DNA of 64,000 bases from Thalassovita aquimarina. GTDB lineage: Bacteria; Pseudomonadota; Alphaproteobacteria; Rhodobacterales; Rhodobacteraceae. Within the stretch, counting starts at the first letter, position 1, and every line of letters starts with the position of its first letter. This document shows positions 9,599-20,620 of this stretch, one piece after another. The stretch spans positions 434,001-498,000 of the forward strand of contig NZ_JADMKU010000001.1 of assembly GCF_018219815.1 (NCBI RefSeq), given 5' to 3'. The notes under the pieces are model-generated. The model did not search any database, was not told the origin of the DNA, and was given only the letters and a program-made list of their open reading frames with translations. The position numbers were made by a program, and so were the translations under genes.

Positions 9599-9630
9599 GG
9601 GGCGGCGCCGAATGGCGCCGTCCCTTTTTT
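9599..9630 (+). terminator. Rho-independent terminator of the iron-binding protein gene
   Basis: An 11-bp stem (GGGGCGGCGCC with GGCGCCGTCCC, one G-U pair) closes a GAAT loop and is followed by six T. This is a textbook intrinsic terminator and ends the monocistronic transcript. Confidence 0.9.
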
Positions 9631-9761
9631 GTGTCGCGCCGCCGCCGGGCATTCGCGAAACGACGGAAGAGGAAAGCCGCGCATCCTGGCCCCGGACCCT
9701 TTGCGCGATCTGGACTTCGCGGGCCGAAGCTGAAAGGGTTCGGCCAGAACAGGAGAAGCGC

Positions 9762-10703
9762 ATGGAAAGACACAGGATAATCATCGACACCGACCCCGGA
9801 CAGGACGACGCGGTGGCCATCCTTCTGGCGCTGGCCAGCCCGGAAGAAATCGAGGTTCTGGGCATCACCGCGGTGGCCGGCAATGTGCCGCTGGCGCTGA
9901 CCGCGCTGAACGCGCGCAAGGTTTGCGAACTGGCCGGGCGGCCCGACGTGAAGGTGTTCGCGGGCTGCGACCGTCCACTGGGGCGCGAATTGGTGACCGC
10001 CGAACATGTGCATGGCAAGACCGGGCTGGACGGGCCGGTCCTGCCCGATCCCGAAATGCCGCTGCAGGACGGGCACGCGGTGGATTTCATCATCGACACG
10101 CTACGGCGCGAACCGGCGGGATCGGTGACACTGTGCCCGCTGGGACCGTTGACCAATATCGCCATGGCATTCGAGAAAGCCCCCGACATCATGGAACGGG
10201 TGCGCGAGATCGTATTGATGGGCGGCGCCTATTTCCAGGTCGGTAACATCACGCCAGCGGCCGAATTCAACATCTTTGTCGATCCGCAAGCGGCCAAGAT
10301 CGTGTTCGCGTCAGGGGTGGAGATCACCGTGATGCCGCTGGATGTCACCCATAAGGCGTTGGTCACCAAGGCGCGCAACGACGCTTTCCGGGCCATCGGC
10401 AACCGGGTCGGTGTCGCGGTTGCCGAGATGACCGATTTCTTCGAACGCTTCGACAAGGAAAAATACGGGTCCGAAGGCGCGCCGCTGCATGACCCCTGCG
10501 TCACCGCCTACCTGATCCGGCCCGATCTGTTTGCGGGCCGGCACATCAACGTGGAGATCGAAACCATGTCGGAACTGACCATGGGGATGACCGTGGCCGA
10601 CTGGTGGCGGGTGTCGGGCCGCGCGCCCAACGCCACGTTCATGGGCGACGTGGATGCCGACGGGTTCTTTACCCTGCTGACGGAAAGGTTGGCCCGGCTG
10701 TGA
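9762..10703 (+). CDS. nucleoside hydrolase (inosine/uridine-preferring family)
   Basis: Cleaves the N-glycosidic bond of ribonucleosides in salvage. The 313-residue protein carries the calcium-binding IIIDTDPGQDDAVAILLAL motif at its N-terminus, the LTNIAMA segment and the C-terminal HDPCVTAYLIRPDLF aspartate, all expected of the family. Exact base preference cannot be read. The start at ATG 9762 has AGGAGAAG upstream. The stop overlaps the GTG start of the acetyltransferase gene. Confidence 0.93.
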   Translation: MERHRIIIDTDPGQDDAVAILLALASPEEIEVLGITAVAGNVPLALTALNARKVCELAGRPDVKVFAGCDRPLGRELVTAEHVHGKTGLDGPVLPDPEMPLQDGHAVDFIIDTLRREPAGSVTLCPLGPLTNIAMAFEKAPDIMERVREIVLMGGAYFQVGNITPAAEFNIFVDPQAAKIVFASGVEITVMPLDVTHKALVTKARNDAFRAIGNRVGVAVAEMTDFFERFDKEKYGSEGAPLHDPCVTAYLIRPDLFAGRHINVEIETMSELTMGMTVADWWRVSGRAPNATFMGDVDADGFFTLLTERLARL

Positions 10704-11146
10704 CCGCGCTGCATCTGGCCGGACCCGACGATCTTGATCGCCTGCTGCCGCTGGTGAGGGCGTTCCACGACGAACACGGGATCACCCGCAGCGACGACGA
10801 CCGGATTGCCGGGATTTCACCCCTGCTTGAAGGATCGCCACATGGCGTCGCCTATCTGATCGGGCCGCAGCGGGCGCCGATCGGCTACGTGGTGATTTCC
10901 TTTGGCTGGTCGCTGGAATTCGGCGGTATGGACGGATTCGTGGATGAGATTTACCTGCGCTCCTCGATCCGCGGGCGCGGCATCGGCACGGAAGTCCTGA
11001 CCTCCCTGCCCAAGGCGTTGGCCGGGGCCGGGCTGCGGGCGCTGCATCTGGAGGTGAAGCGCGACGACGAACAGACCCGCCGTTTCTATGCGCGCCTGCG
11101 TTTCCGCGACCGCGAAGACTACATGCTGATGACGCTTGACTGTTGA
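10700..11146 (+). CDS. GNAT family N-acetyltransferase
   Basis: A 148-residue acetyl-CoA-dependent transferase. The acetyl-CoA loop is visible as SSIRGRGIGTEVLTSL, followed by the C-terminal helix-strand pattern LHLEVKRDDEQTRRFYARLRF that ends the fold. A GTG start at 10700 overlaps the nucleoside hydrolase stop (GTGA); the frame continues upstream inside the preceding gene but has no family sequence there. The acceptor substrate is unknown. Confidence 0.85.
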   Translation: MTALHLAGPDDLDRLLPLVRAFHDEHGITRSDDDRIAGISPLLEGSPHGVAYLIGPQRAPIGYVVISFGWSLEFGGMDGFVDEIYLRSSIRGRGIGTEVLTSLPKALAGAGLRALHLEVKRDDEQTRRFYARLRFRDREDYMLMTLDC

Positions 11147-11183
11147 GACTTGCCAATTCGGCACAAAGACTTAGGTGACAGTC

Positions 11184-12602
11184 ATGCCCCTTAAGATCCC
11201 CTTCGACAACAGCTATGTCGCGCTGCCGCCACGCTTCTTCACCCGACAGTCGCCCGATCCGGTCGACGCGCCGGAACTGGTGAAATTCAACGACGCCCTG
11301 GCGCGGGAACTGGGCATCACCCCGGGACCGGCGCTGGAAATGGCCGAGGTCTTTGCCGGCAACGCGCTGCCCGAGGGCGCGGCGCCGCTGGCGCAGGCCT
11401 ATGCCGGTCACCAGTTCGGCGGGTTTTCACCGCAGTTGGGCGATGGCCGCGCGATCCTGCTGGGCGAGGTGGTCGACCGGAACGGCCGCCGCCGCGACAT
11501 CCAGTTGAAGGGATCGGGGCGCACGCCCTATTCGCGGCGCGGCGACGGGCGTGCCTGGCTCGGCCCGGTTCTGCGCGAATACGTGTTGAGCGAGGCGATG
11601 CACGCGCTTGGATTGCCGACGACACGGGCGCTGGCAGCCGTCACCACAGGCGAACCGGTGTATCGCGAAACCGTCCTGCCCGGCGCGGTGCTGACCCGGG
11701 TGGCAGACAGCCACATCCGCGTGGGGACGTTTCAGTATTTCGCCGCGCGCCGCGACACCGAGGCATTGCAGGCGCTGTTCACCTATGCCCGCGACCGCCA
11801 TTACCCGGACGCCGAAACTCCGCTGGATTTCCTGCGCGCGGTGATCGAACGGCAGGTAAAACTGGTCGTGCAATGGCTGTCCATCGGCTTCATCCACGGC
11901 GTGATGAACACCGACAATACCTCGGTTTCGGGCGAAACCATCGATTACGGCCCGGCGGCCTTCATGGATGTCTATCACCCGGTCACGGTCTATTCCTCGA
12001 TCGATCACGGCGGCCGCTATTCCTATGACAATCAGGCCAATATCATCGCTTGGAACATGGCGCAGCTGGCCAGCGCCCTGGTGCCGCTGATGCCCGACAG
12101 CGACGCGGCGATCCGGGATTTCACCGATGCGGTCAACGCGATGCCGGGGCTGATCCGGGCCGAATGGACGGCCGCTTTCGGGCGCAAGATCGGGTTGGCG
12201 AATGCCGGGGCAGACGACATGGAACTGATCGGCGAATTGCTGACCGGGATGGCGGAAAACCGGGCCGATTTCACCAACACGTTCCGGGCCATGATCCGGG
12301 GCGAAGGCCGCGATCAGTTCACCGATCCGGTGGTATTCGATGTTTGGGCGACGAAATGGCGCGAACGGTTGGCCCGCGAAAGCGACCCGCAGGCGGTGAT
12401 GCGCGCCGCCAACCCCGCCTTCATCCCGCGCAATCACCGGGTAGAGCAGATGATCGAGGCCGCCGTGGCGGGCGATTTCGCCCCGTTCGAAAGGCTGCTG
12501 CGGGTGTTGTCACGCCCCTACGAGGATCAGCCCGGGGCCGAGGACCTGACCCGCCCGCCACGCGACAACGAAGTCGTACAGCAGACCTTTTGCGGGACCT
12601 AG
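11184..12602 (+). CDS. selO: protein adenylyltransferase SelO
   Basis: SelO is a pseudokinase-fold enzyme that transfers AMP to protein hydroxyls, with a role in redox stress. The 472-residue protein has the family hallmarks [45 protein letters not shown] (in parts) and the active-site stretch HGVMNTDN. The C-terminus ends FCGT, with a cysteine third from the end, where some relatives carry selenocysteine. ATG 11184 has AGGTGA six bases upstream; a GTG nine bases earlier is an alternative. It overlaps the convergent DMT gene by four bases. Confidence 0.94.
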   Translation: MPLKIPFDNSYVALPPRFFTRQSPDPVDAPELVKFNDALARELGITPGPALEMAEVFAGNALPEGAAPLAQAYAGHQFGGFSPQLGDGRAILLGEVVDRNGRRRDIQLKGSGRTPYSRRGDGRAWLGPVLREYVLSEAMHALGLPTTRALAAVTTGEPVYRETVLPGAVLTRVADSHIRVGTFQYFAARRDTEALQALFTYARDRHYPDAETPLDFLRAVIERQVKLVVQWLSIGFIHGVMNTDNTSVSGETIDYGPAAFMDVYHPVTVYSSIDHGGRYSYDNQANIIAWNMAQLASALVPLMPDSDAAIRDFTDAVNAMPGLIRAEWTAAFGRKIGLANAGADDMELIGELLTGMAENRADFTNTFRAMIRGEGRDQFTDPVVFDVWATKWRERLARESDPQAVMRAANPAFIPRNHRVEQMIEAAVAGDFAPFERLLRVLSRPYEDQPGAEDLTRPPRDNEVVQQTFCGT

Positions 12603-13519
12603 ACCGGACCGGCCTGTTCGGCTTGGCGATGGCGGGCCTTGCCGCCGCGCCGGTTGATCAGCACGATCCCCACCGCCACCAGCAACAGCGCCCCGAAGAC
12701 CTGCGGGCCGATCTGTTCGCCCAGCAGCAGCCAGCCCAGCAGAACGCTGATCACCGGTGACAGGAAACTGAAACTGGCCACGCCGGAGGCCGGGTAGATC
12801 TTCAGCAGGAACAGCCAGAACAGAAAACCGAAACCGGCCACGACCACGATCTGGAAGGACAGACCCGCGAAATGCCAGAAGCCCGGATCGCGCGTCAGCG
12901 GCCCGAAAAACGGTGCCAGCGCCAACAGGATCACCGCCGAAACCGACAATTGCCACCACAACTGCATTTCCGGCACCTGTTCGGAAACCCGTGTCAGCCG
13001 CACGGTCAGCGCGATACCGGCCCAGCCACAGGCCCCGGCCAGCGCGGCCAGATCGCCCAGCAGGCTGGCCTGGCCGCCGTTGCGATCGGCCAGCACCAGG
13101 GCCACGCCGGCCAGCGCGAGCCCAAGCCCGAGACCGCGCATCGGGGTCAGGCGTTCCCCCGGCAGCAGGAAATGCGCCGACAGCGACAGGATCACCGGCA
13201 TCGAATAGAACAGGATCGAGGCCCGCGCCACGGTGGTATGATCGAGCGCCCAGAACAGGCAGATGAATTCGAACGCGAACAACAGACCCAGCAACAGGCC
13301 CGAAGCCGTGTAGACGCGCGGGAACCTGATCGGCACGCCGCGCGCGATCATCCAGATCGTCAGGATGATCACGCCCCCGGCCGAACGGATACCGGCCATG
13401 AACACCGGCTGAAATCCGGTGTTTCCCAGCTTCACCACCACCTGATTGAAAGCCAGGACGATTGCGAAGCCGACGAGCATAACGGCCCCGGCCGCGTCTA
13501 TTGAAGTTTTACGTTCCAT
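12599..13519 (-). CDS. DMT superfamily (EamA) transporter
   Basis: A 306-residue inner-membrane protein with about ten hydrophobic segments arranged as two EamA repeats. The first repeat includes FNQVVVKLG and the [11 protein letters not shown] helix; the second includes [13 protein letters not shown] and the terminal [17 protein letters not shown]. Family members export metabolites or amino acids, but the substrate cannot be read. It lies downstream of the YjdF-like gene on the same strand and converges on selO. Confidence 0.88.
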   Translation of the reverse strand: MERKTSIDAAGAVMLVGFAIVLAFNQVVVKLGNTGFQPVFMAGIRSAGGVIILTIWMIARGVPIRFPRVYTASGLLLGLLFAFEFICLFWALDHTTVARASILFYSMPVILSLSAHFLLPGERLTPMRGLGLGLALAGVALVLADRNGGQASLLGDLAALAGACGWAGIALTVRLTRVSEQVPEMQLWWQLSVSAVILLALAPFFGPLTRDPGFWHFAGLSFQIVVVAGFGFLFWLFLLKIYPASGVASFSFLSPVISVLLGWLLLGEQIGPQVFGALLLVAVGIVLINRRGGKARHRQAEQAGPV

Positions 13520-13564
13520 GCCGCCAACTGATGCCGAAGCGCGCCCGGCGTCAAGATGCGGAAT

Positions 13565-14200
13565 TTATTTTCGCCGCCCCTTGAACAGGTGCGGATTGCG
13601 GCGCACGAATTCGTCGATCACCCCGGTCAGCCCGCCCAGTTCGCGCGACTTCAGATAGAACCACCCCGATCCGGCCCCGATCAGCGCCCCGACTCCGTCG
13701 ACGATCAGGTCACCCATCGTGTCCAGCAGCCCCGATTTCTGCATGTTGGTGCCCAGCAGGCTGTCCATGGTGAATTCGAAGACTTCCCACAGCACCCCGA
13801 CGGCCATCGCAAAGCAGAAGGCGAACAATGCGACGGCATAGGGGGGCGCGGCGTATTTGTCGCCCTGGAACATCATGAAGATCAGAACGAATCCCAACAT
13901 GCCGACCCCGAGCGCACCGACCCCGTGCATCCCGATGTCCCACCACCAGAACCGGTCGTAGAAATCGAACACTTCACCCAGAATCAGCGCGCTGCCGGTG
14001 AAGATAACCGCCGCGGCGATGAAACTGGGCGGGATCTCGACCCGGATCCAGCGCGACAGGAACAGCGGCGTCACGGTCAGTACCAGCGTCGCGAGCGCGA
14101 CAAAGGCCGGATACCAGCGCCCGGTGATCACCGCTCCCGCCGCGAAGAGGAAAAGCAAAACCCAAATGATCCGGACGATCCATGTCTGTTCGGAAAACAC
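13565..14200 (-). CDS. YjdF-like (DUF2238) membrane protein
   Basis: A 211-residue integral membrane protein with about six transmembrane segments. The order of conserved pieces, WWWDIGMHGVGAL, then GVLWEVFEFTMDSLLGTNMQ, then DTMGDLIVDGVGALIGAGSG, matches the YjdF/DUF2238 family. Function is not established. It is divergent from the EEP-fold gene and probably co-transcribed with the DMT transporter 45 bases downstream. Confidence 0.78.
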   Translation of the reverse strand: MFSEQTWIVRIIWVLLFLFAAGAVITGRWYPAFVALATLVLTVTPLFLSRWIRVEIPPSFIAAAVIFTGSALILGEVFDFYDRFWWWDIGMHGVGALGVGMLGFVLIFMMFQGDKYAAPPYAVALFAFCFAMAVGVLWEVFEFTMDSLLGTNMQKSGLLDTMGDLIVDGVGALIGAGSGWFYLKSRELGGLTGVIDEFVRRNPHLFKGRRK

Positions 14201-14239
14201 CGCGTGACTTCCCCTGTCAATTCTGTATCCAATTTCTCC

Positions 14240-14938
14240 ATGACACTAACGACTTGTCGCATCGCAAGCTACAACCTTCAGAAATGCGTCGGGTTGGACC
14301 TGCGGCGCAGGCCCGACCGTTCGCTGACGGTGATCGGAGCGCTCAAGGCGCAGGTTGTGGTGCTGCAGGAGGCCGACAAGAGGTTGCCGCCGCGCCCGGC
14401 CGCCCTGCCCCATGACATGGTCGAAGATGACGGCTGGACCATCCTGCCCTTCGGGCAGCCCGGCGGTTCGATCGGCTGGCATGGCAACGCGATGCTGGTG
14501 CGTCCCGGCATCGGGTTGCGCGAAACCGCGCATATCGAATTGCCCGGGCTGGAACCGCGCGGCGCGATCCGGGCGGAACTGGACACGAACATAGGACCGT
14601 TGCGGGTGATCGGGGCGCATCTGGGCCTGGTTCGCCGCTTCCGGCTGTTGCAGATCGGCGCGATCGTCCGCCACCTGCGCGACCTGCCCGAAGTCCCGAC
14701 GGTGCTGGCCGGGGATTTCAACGAATGGGGTTCGATGCAGCCGATGGATACGGTGGCGCACGGTTTGCGTTTCGTCCACGGCAGGCCCAGCTTCCCCGCG
14801 GCGCGCCCGGTCGCGTCGCTGGACCGGTTCGCGCTGTCGGATCACCTGCGTTTCACCCGTACCGGAGCCCACAAGGCACAACCGGCGCGGATCGCTTCGG
14901 ATCACCTGCCGGTCTGGGCCGATATCACGCTTGCCTGA
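14240..14938 (+). CDS. endonuclease/exonuclease/phosphatase family protein
   Basis: A 232-residue EEP-fold phosphoesterase. The N-terminal IASYNLQKCVG, the central LAGDFNEWG and the C-terminal SDHLPVWADI are the canonical asparagine, aspartate and His active-site strands; the usual glutamate is in VVLQEADKR. Substrate may be nucleic acid, a phospholipid or a sugar phosphate. I use ATG 14240 because homology begins there, although the frame is open for hundreds of bases upstream on top of the opposing YjdF-like gene. No clear ribosome site is visible. Confidence 0.85.
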   Translation: MTLTTCRIASYNLQKCVGLDLRRRPDRSLTVIGALKAQVVVLQEADKRLPPRPAALPHDMVEDDGWTILPFGQPGGSIGWHGNAMLVRPGIGLRETAHIELPGLEPRGAIRAELDTNIGPLRVIGAHLGLVRRFRLLQIGAIVRHLRDLPEVPTVLAGDFNEWGSMQPMDTVAHGLRFVHGRPSFPAARPVASLDRFALSDHLRFTRTGAHKAQPARIASDHLPVWADITLA

Positions 14939-15020
14939 AACCGCGAGTGGCGCGAAAGCCTTTGGAAACCCGCTCCGATGTGCTAGCCGAAAGAAAAGTC
15001 GCACCTGAAACGAGTTATCG

Positions 15021-16283
15021 ATGACCTTTCTTCAGATCACATCACTTTTGATCGTCCTTGCCGGCGCCTTCGGGTCCATCAATTACCTGTTCCTGAAGCT
15101 GCCCGCCGCGATCGGTATTCTGGTTGTGTCGCTGCTGGCTTCGATTTCGGTGCTGCTGCTGGATCAGATCGTGCCGGGCCTCAACATGGCCTTCACCGCG
15201 CGCAAGGTGATTCTGGGCATCGATTTTTCCGACGCGCTGCTGGAAGGCATGCTGGGCCTGCTGCTGTTTGCCGGGGCGCTGCATGTGAAATTGTCCGATC
15301 TGCGCGAACAATGGGCGATCGTGGTGCTGATGGCAACGCTGGGGGTGGCGCTGTCCACCGCCGTCGTCGGGTTCGGCTTCAGCTGGATCACCGGCATGCC
15401 GCTAATGATCGCGCTGGTTTTCGGGGCGCTGATTTCGCCCACCGATCCGGTCGCGGTGATGGGCGTGCTGCGCGAGGCCAGCCTACGCAAATCGCTGGAA
15501 ACCAAGATCGCGGGCGAATCCCTTTTCAACGACGGCGTCGGATATGTGGTGTTCCTGGTGCTGGTGGCGCTGGCCTTCCCCGCCGCCGGCGGCGGGCATG
15601 GCGATGGGCACGAAACCACCGCGATGAGCGCGATCACCCTGTTCGTGCAGGAAGCCTTCGGCGGCGCGATCCTCGGCATCGTGCTGGGCTGGCTGACCTT
15701 CCGGGTGATGCGTTTGATCGACGACTACGCGCTTGAGGTGCTGATCACCTTGGGCCTGGCCTTCGGCGGCTACGAACTGGCGGTCTGGCTGCACGTTTCC
15801 GCGCCGATCATGGCGGTCTGCGCCGGGCTTCTGATCGGCGATATCGGCGCCGCGCGCGGCATGTCGGAAGAAACCCGGCGCTATGTCGGCGCGTTCTGGG
15901 AAATGATCGACGAAATCCTCAACGCCGTGCTGTTCCTGCTGATCGGGTTCGAGGTCTTTGCCGTCACGCTGGACATGCAGTTCATGACCGCCGGGATCGC
16001 CGCAATCGTTCTGGCGCTGGTCGCGCGGCTGATCGCCGTTGCAGTGCCGATCATCCTGCTGCGCCCTTTCCGCGGCTTCGGCCCCGGGGTCATCCCGATC
16101 ATGACATGGGGCGGGCTGAAAGGCGGGATTTCGGTGGCGCTGGCGCTGTCGCTGCCCGAAGGTGAATGGAAGCCTCTGATACTGGCCGCAACCTATCTCG
16201 TGGTGATCTTTTCCATCATCATTCAGGGGCTGACCGTGGGCCGGGTGGCCAACCGGTTCGGCCGCGAACCCGACCTGATGTAA
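15021..16283 (+). CDS. NhaP-type cation:proton antiporter (CPA1 family)
   Basis: A 420-residue inner-membrane Na+(K+)/H+ antiporter with about 12 membrane segments. Diagnostic sections are GALISPTDPVAVMGVL and GESLFNDGVGYVVF, which contain the ion-translocating aspartates, and the later TWGGLKGGISVALALSLP. There is no cytoplasmic TrkA-C domain, so it is the short form. A histidine-rich loop (GGHGDGHETT) interrupts the middle. The DUF1697 gene starts three bases after the stop. Confidence 0.92.
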   Translation: MTFLQITSLLIVLAGAFGSINYLFLKLPAAIGILVVSLLASISVLLLDQIVPGLNMAFTARKVILGIDFSDALLEGMLGLLLFAGALHVKLSDLREQWAIVVLMATLGVALSTAVVGFGFSWITGMPLMIALVFGALISPTDPVAVMGVLREASLRKSLETKIAGESLFNDGVGYVVFLVLVALAFPAAGGGHGDGHETTAMSAITLFVQEAFGGAILGIVLGWLTFRVMRLIDDYALEVLITLGLAFGGYELAVWLHVSAPIMAVCAGLLIGDIGAARGMSEETRRYVGAFWEMIDEILNAVLFLLIGFEVFAVTLDMQFMTAGIAAIVLALVARLIAVAVPIILLRPFRGFGPGVIPIMTWGGLKGGISVALALSLPEGEWKPLILAATYLVVIFSIIIQGLTVGRVANRFGREPDLM

Positions 16284-16285
16284 GC

Positions 16286-16828
16286 GTGGCACGTTGGGCG
16301 ATATTTCTGCGCGGGGTGAACGTCGGCGGCCATGGCAAGCTACCGATGGCGGATCTGCGCCGGGCCCTGACCGGGATCGGCGCGGAAAACGTCGCCACCT
16401 ATATCCAGTCGGGCAATATCGTGATGGATCACCCGGACCAGGCGCCGACGGACATCGCGGCGTCGGTTAGCGACCTTGTCGAGGCTGAATTCGGCTTCCG
16501 CCCCGATGCCGTCGCGCTGAGCCCCGACGCGCTGGACGATCTGATCGCCGCGATACCGCAACCCGAAACGGTCGATGCGAAAAACATCCATGTCTACCTC
16601 TGCGACGGCGCTCCGCCGACAGGGCTGGCGTCTCACCTCGCCCGCTATTGCACCCAAGGCGAAGAAATCCTGGCGCTGCCCCGCGCCGTGGTGGTTCTGG
16701 CGCCGAACGGGATCGGCCGGTCGAAGCTGGCCGCGCCGCTGGACCGGCATTTGAAAAACAGCGCGACCGCGCGCAACCTCAACAGCCTGCGCAAGGTGCA
16801 GGCGCTGCTCAAAGGTCAAAGCAGATGA
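16286..16828 (+). CDS. DUF1697 domain-containing protein
   Basis: A 180-residue cytoplasmic protein starting at GTG 16286. The N-terminus WAIFLRGVNVGGHGKLPMADL, then NVATYIQSGNIV, and the C-terminal TARNLNSLRKVQAL are diagnostic of DUF1697, whose biochemical function is unknown. It sits between the antiporter and phzF genes, with a four-base ATGA overlap at its 3' end, so the three are likely one operon. Confidence 0.9.
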   Translation: MARWAIFLRGVNVGGHGKLPMADLRRALTGIGAENVATYIQSGNIVMDHPDQAPTDIAASVSDLVEAEFGFRPDAVALSPDALDDLIAAIPQPETVDAKNIHVYLCDGAPPTGLASHLARYCTQGEEILALPRAVVVLAPNGIGRSKLAAPLDRHLKNSATARNLNSLRKVQALLKGQSR

Positions 16829-17673
16829 TCCGTTACCTCACCCTCGACGTGTTTTCCGACCACGCTTTCGGCGGCAATCAGCTTGCCGTCATTCCGGACG
16901 CCACCGCCCTGCCCGAAGAGGCGCTGCAGAAGATCGCGCGCGAATTCAATTTCTCCGAAACGACCTTCGTCTATCCGCCCGCGAACCCCGCGCATACCGC
17001 CAAGGTACGGATCTTCACCCCGACGATGGAGGTACCGTTTGCCGGTCATCCCACCATCGGCACCGCGGTGGCGCTGTCCCTGGCGGGGCACGGGCCGGAC
17101 ATGGTGCTGGAACTGGGTGTCGGGCCCCTCAGCTGTCACGCGGCGGAGCGAACCGCGCGGTTCAGCACCGAACAAAAGCTCGACATTCTCGGCCACCCGG
17201 AACCCGCCTTGATCGCCCGCGCGCTTGGTCTGTCGCTGGACAGTTTGTCGTTGCAGACCCACCCGCCGGTGATGGCGACGCTGGGCCTGCCCTTCGTGCT
17301 GAGCGAACTGACCGACCGCGCGGCGCTGGCCGGTATCACCACCGATATCGGCGCCTTCCGCGAAGGCGCGCGGCTGCATCCCGCAACGCTGGATTTCCCG
17401 CAATTCGCCTATGTCCGCAACGGCGACGTGATCCATGCCCGCATGTTCGCGCCGCTCGACAATATCCCCGAAGACCCCGCCACCGGCAGCGCAGCCGCGA
17501 CGCTCGCCGCCTTTCTGGCACGAAAGGAAGACCGCAACCTTACCCTGCGCCTGCATCAGGGCGACGACATGGGGCGGCCCAGCGTCATCGATCTGCGCAC
17601 CGAAGGCCAATCCGTCACCGTATCGGGCAAGGCGGTGCTGGTGATGGAGGGACGGCTGCACCTGCCCGGCTAA
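16825..17673 (+). CDS. PhzF family phenazine biosynthesis-like isomerase
   Basis: A 282-residue member of the PhzF/DapF-like fold. The N-terminal YLTLDVFSDHAFGGNQLAVI with FNFSETTFV (containing the catalytic-type glutamate), VPFAGHPTIGTA and the C-terminal EDPATGSAAATLAAFL are conserved. No phenazine genes are nearby, so this is the common housekeeping or detoxifying relative of unknown substrate rather than a phenazine enzyme. Its ATG overlaps the DUF1697 stop. Confidence 0.9.
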   Translation: MIRYLTLDVFSDHAFGGNQLAVIPDATALPEEALQKIAREFNFSETTFVYPPANPAHTAKVRIFTPTMEVPFAGHPTIGTAVALSLAGHGPDMVLELGVGPLSCHAAERTARFSTEQKLDILGHPEPALIARALGLSLDSLSLQTHPPVMATLGLPFVLSELTDRAALAGITTDIGAFREGARLHPATLDFPQFAYVRNGDVIHARMFAPLDNIPEDPATGSAAATLAAFLARKEDRNLTLRLHQGDDMGRPSVIDLRTEGQSVTVSGKAVLVMEGRLHLPG

Positions 17674-17781
17674 GCGGTTGCGGCGGCGGCGAAACATCGC
17701 TATCAGGCCGCTCCGCTTCAAAGCGGGTGGATCACAACCCGCACAATCGGTAAAAAAGTTGCGGAAAACCCGGGAGGCGTC

Positions 17782-18195
17782 ATGCCAGACACGATCACTG
17801 AGCGCTGCGAAGCCATGGGGCTGCGGATGACCGACCAGCGCAGGACCATTGCCGCGGTCTTGCAGGAAACGCACGATCACCCGGATGTCGACGAACTTTA
17901 TGCCCGTGCCAGCGCCCGCGATCCCCGCATTTCCATCGCCACCGTCTACCGCACGGTGAAACTGTTTGAAGAGGCAGGAATCCTCGAGAAACACGAATTC
18001 GGCGACGGACGCGCGCGTTACGAAGATGCCGAACGCGATCACCACGACCACCTGATCGACATGCATTCCGGCGAAGTGATCGAATTCTGCGACCCCGATA
18101 TCGAAAAGCTACAGGAAAAGATTGCCGCCAAGCTGGGCTATCGGCTGAAGGGCCACCGGCTGGAACTTTACGGCGTGCCGATCAAGAAAGACTGA
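17782..18195 (+). CDS. Fur family transcriptional regulator (Fur/Mur type)
   Basis: A 137-residue metal-responsive repressor. The winged-helix domain covers residues 1-80 (RMTDQRRTIAAVL and the recognition helix SIATVYRTVKLFEEAGIL), followed by the metal/dimerisation domain with HHDHLIDMHSGEVIEF and HRLELYGVP. The CxxC that holds structural zinc in gamma-proteobacterial Fur is absent after HHDH, as in alphaproteobacterial Fur/Mur proteins that sense manganese or iron. A strong GGGAGG precedes the ATG. It stands alone. Confidence 0.9.
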   Translation: MPDTITERCEAMGLRMTDQRRTIAAVLQETHDHPDVDELYARASARDPRISIATVYRTVKLFEEAGILEKHEFGDGRARYEDAERDHHDHLIDMHSGEVIEFCDPDIEKLQEKIAAKLGYRLKGHRLELYGVPIKKD

Positions 18196-18332
18196 CCGCG
18201 CGCCGGTCCCGATTCATCATCATCCGTGATCCACGGCCCATTGGCTTTTGATGCAGCCGCAGCCGCGCGCGCTTGCATCCGGCCCGGATTTGGGATTTTC
18301 CTTTGCGGCCTAAACCATTCGGGACCGCGCCC

Positions 18333-19229
18333 ATGCACAATGCCAGAGCCAACCTGCTTTTCATCTTCGCGATGGCGCTGTTCGCGGTGCAGGACCTGTT
18401 CATCAAATGGGTTACCGCCACGGTCCCGACCAGCGAAGTGATCTTTTTCCTCGGCCTTGGCGGAACTTTGGTGTTTGCGCTGGTCGCGATGCGGTCGGGC
18501 GAAACGCTGTTCCCGCCGCTGCGCGGTCACCGCATCCTTTACCTGCGCACGTTCAGCGAAGGGTTCTGCGCGATTTTCATCTTCGTATCCCTGTCGGCGG
18601 TGGCGCTGGCGACCTTCGCCACGGTGTTTCAGGCGGTGCCGCTGGTGGTGACGATGGGCGCGGCACTGTTCCTGCGCGAACAGGTCGGGTGGCGGCGCTG
18701 GCTGGCGATCCTGATCGGGTTTTGCGGCGTGCTGTTGATCATCCGCCCCGGATCAAGCGGGTTCGACAGCGCCACCTTGCTGGTGCTGGGCGCGGTGCTG
18801 TCGATTTCACTACGCGACGTGATTTCCCGCCGTCTCCCGCCGGCGGTGTCGACCAGCGTGGTGTCCTTCCAGGGCTTCACCGCACTGATCATCGCCGGCC
18901 CGGCGCTTGGGTTTCTGCTGCGGCACCAGCCGGTGCTGCCGTCAGTCGGGGAATGGATGCTGATCGGTGCGGTGATCGGTCTGGGCATCCTCGGCTACGC
19001 CTCGATGCTGGTGGCGATGCGCATCGGCGAAGTGTCGGCGCTGGCCCCGTTCCGCTATTCGCGGATGGTCTTTTCGATGGGGCTTGGCATCGTTTTCCTG
19101 GCCGAACGTCCCGACCTGCTGACCTATGCCGGGGCGGCCCTGATCATCGCGACCGGGCTTTACACCTATCTGCGGGAACGGCGACTTGCCCGCAAAGTGG
19201 CGCCACTGGCCGGTATTGACCCCGCATAA
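18333..19229 (+). CDS. DMT superfamily (EamA) transporter
   Basis: A 298-residue membrane protein with about ten hydrophobic helices in two EamA repeats (NLLFIFAMALFAVQDLFIKW first; a second repeat from GAVLSISLRDVISRR). The C-terminus ends with LYTYLRERRLARK. I take ATG 18333, where the hydrophobic helix begins; a start 20 codons earlier is possible. Substrate unknown. It is not closely similar by eye to the DMT protein at 12.6-13.5 kb. Confidence 0.85.
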   Translation: MHNARANLLFIFAMALFAVQDLFIKWVTATVPTSEVIFFLGLGGTLVFALVAMRSGETLFPPLRGHRILYLRTFSEGFCAIFIFVSLSAVALATFATVFQAVPLVVTMGAALFLREQVGWRRWLAILIGFCGVLLIIRPGSSGFDSATLLVLGAVLSISLRDVISRRLPPAVSTSVVSFQGFTALIIAGPALGFLLRHQPVLPSVGEWMLIGAVIGLGILGYASMLVAMRIGEVSALAPFRYSRMVFSMGLGIVFLAERPDLLTYAGAALIIATGLYTYLRERRLARKVAPLAGIDPA

Positions 19230-19268
19230 AGCACTATTTCCGTCAGCGTTATCGCAAACGTGCCCCCT

Positions 19269-19294
19269 GCCCCTTTTCACCCCGCGTAAGGGGC
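19269..19294 (+). terminator. possible hairpin between the DMT gene and eno
   Basis: A 7-bp stem (GCCCCTT with AAGGGGC) with a 12-base loop lies 40 bases after the DMT stop and 48 bases before eno. It is followed only by CTCTAAAA, so it is a weak terminator candidate or a leader structure of eno. Confidence 0.35.
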
Positions 19295-19299
19295 TCTAA

Positions 19300-20616
<1,317 letters not shown>

Positions 20617-20620
20617 CACA

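Noticed and set aside
13556-14239. A 228-codon N-terminal extension of the EEP-fold protein
   Set aside because: It runs antisense through the YjdF-like gene and has low-complexity composition; family sequence begins at ATG 14240.
16825-17673. Phenazine biosynthesis cluster
   Set aside because: Only a PhzF-fold protein is present; none of the other phenazine genes is in the window and lone PhzF relatives are common.
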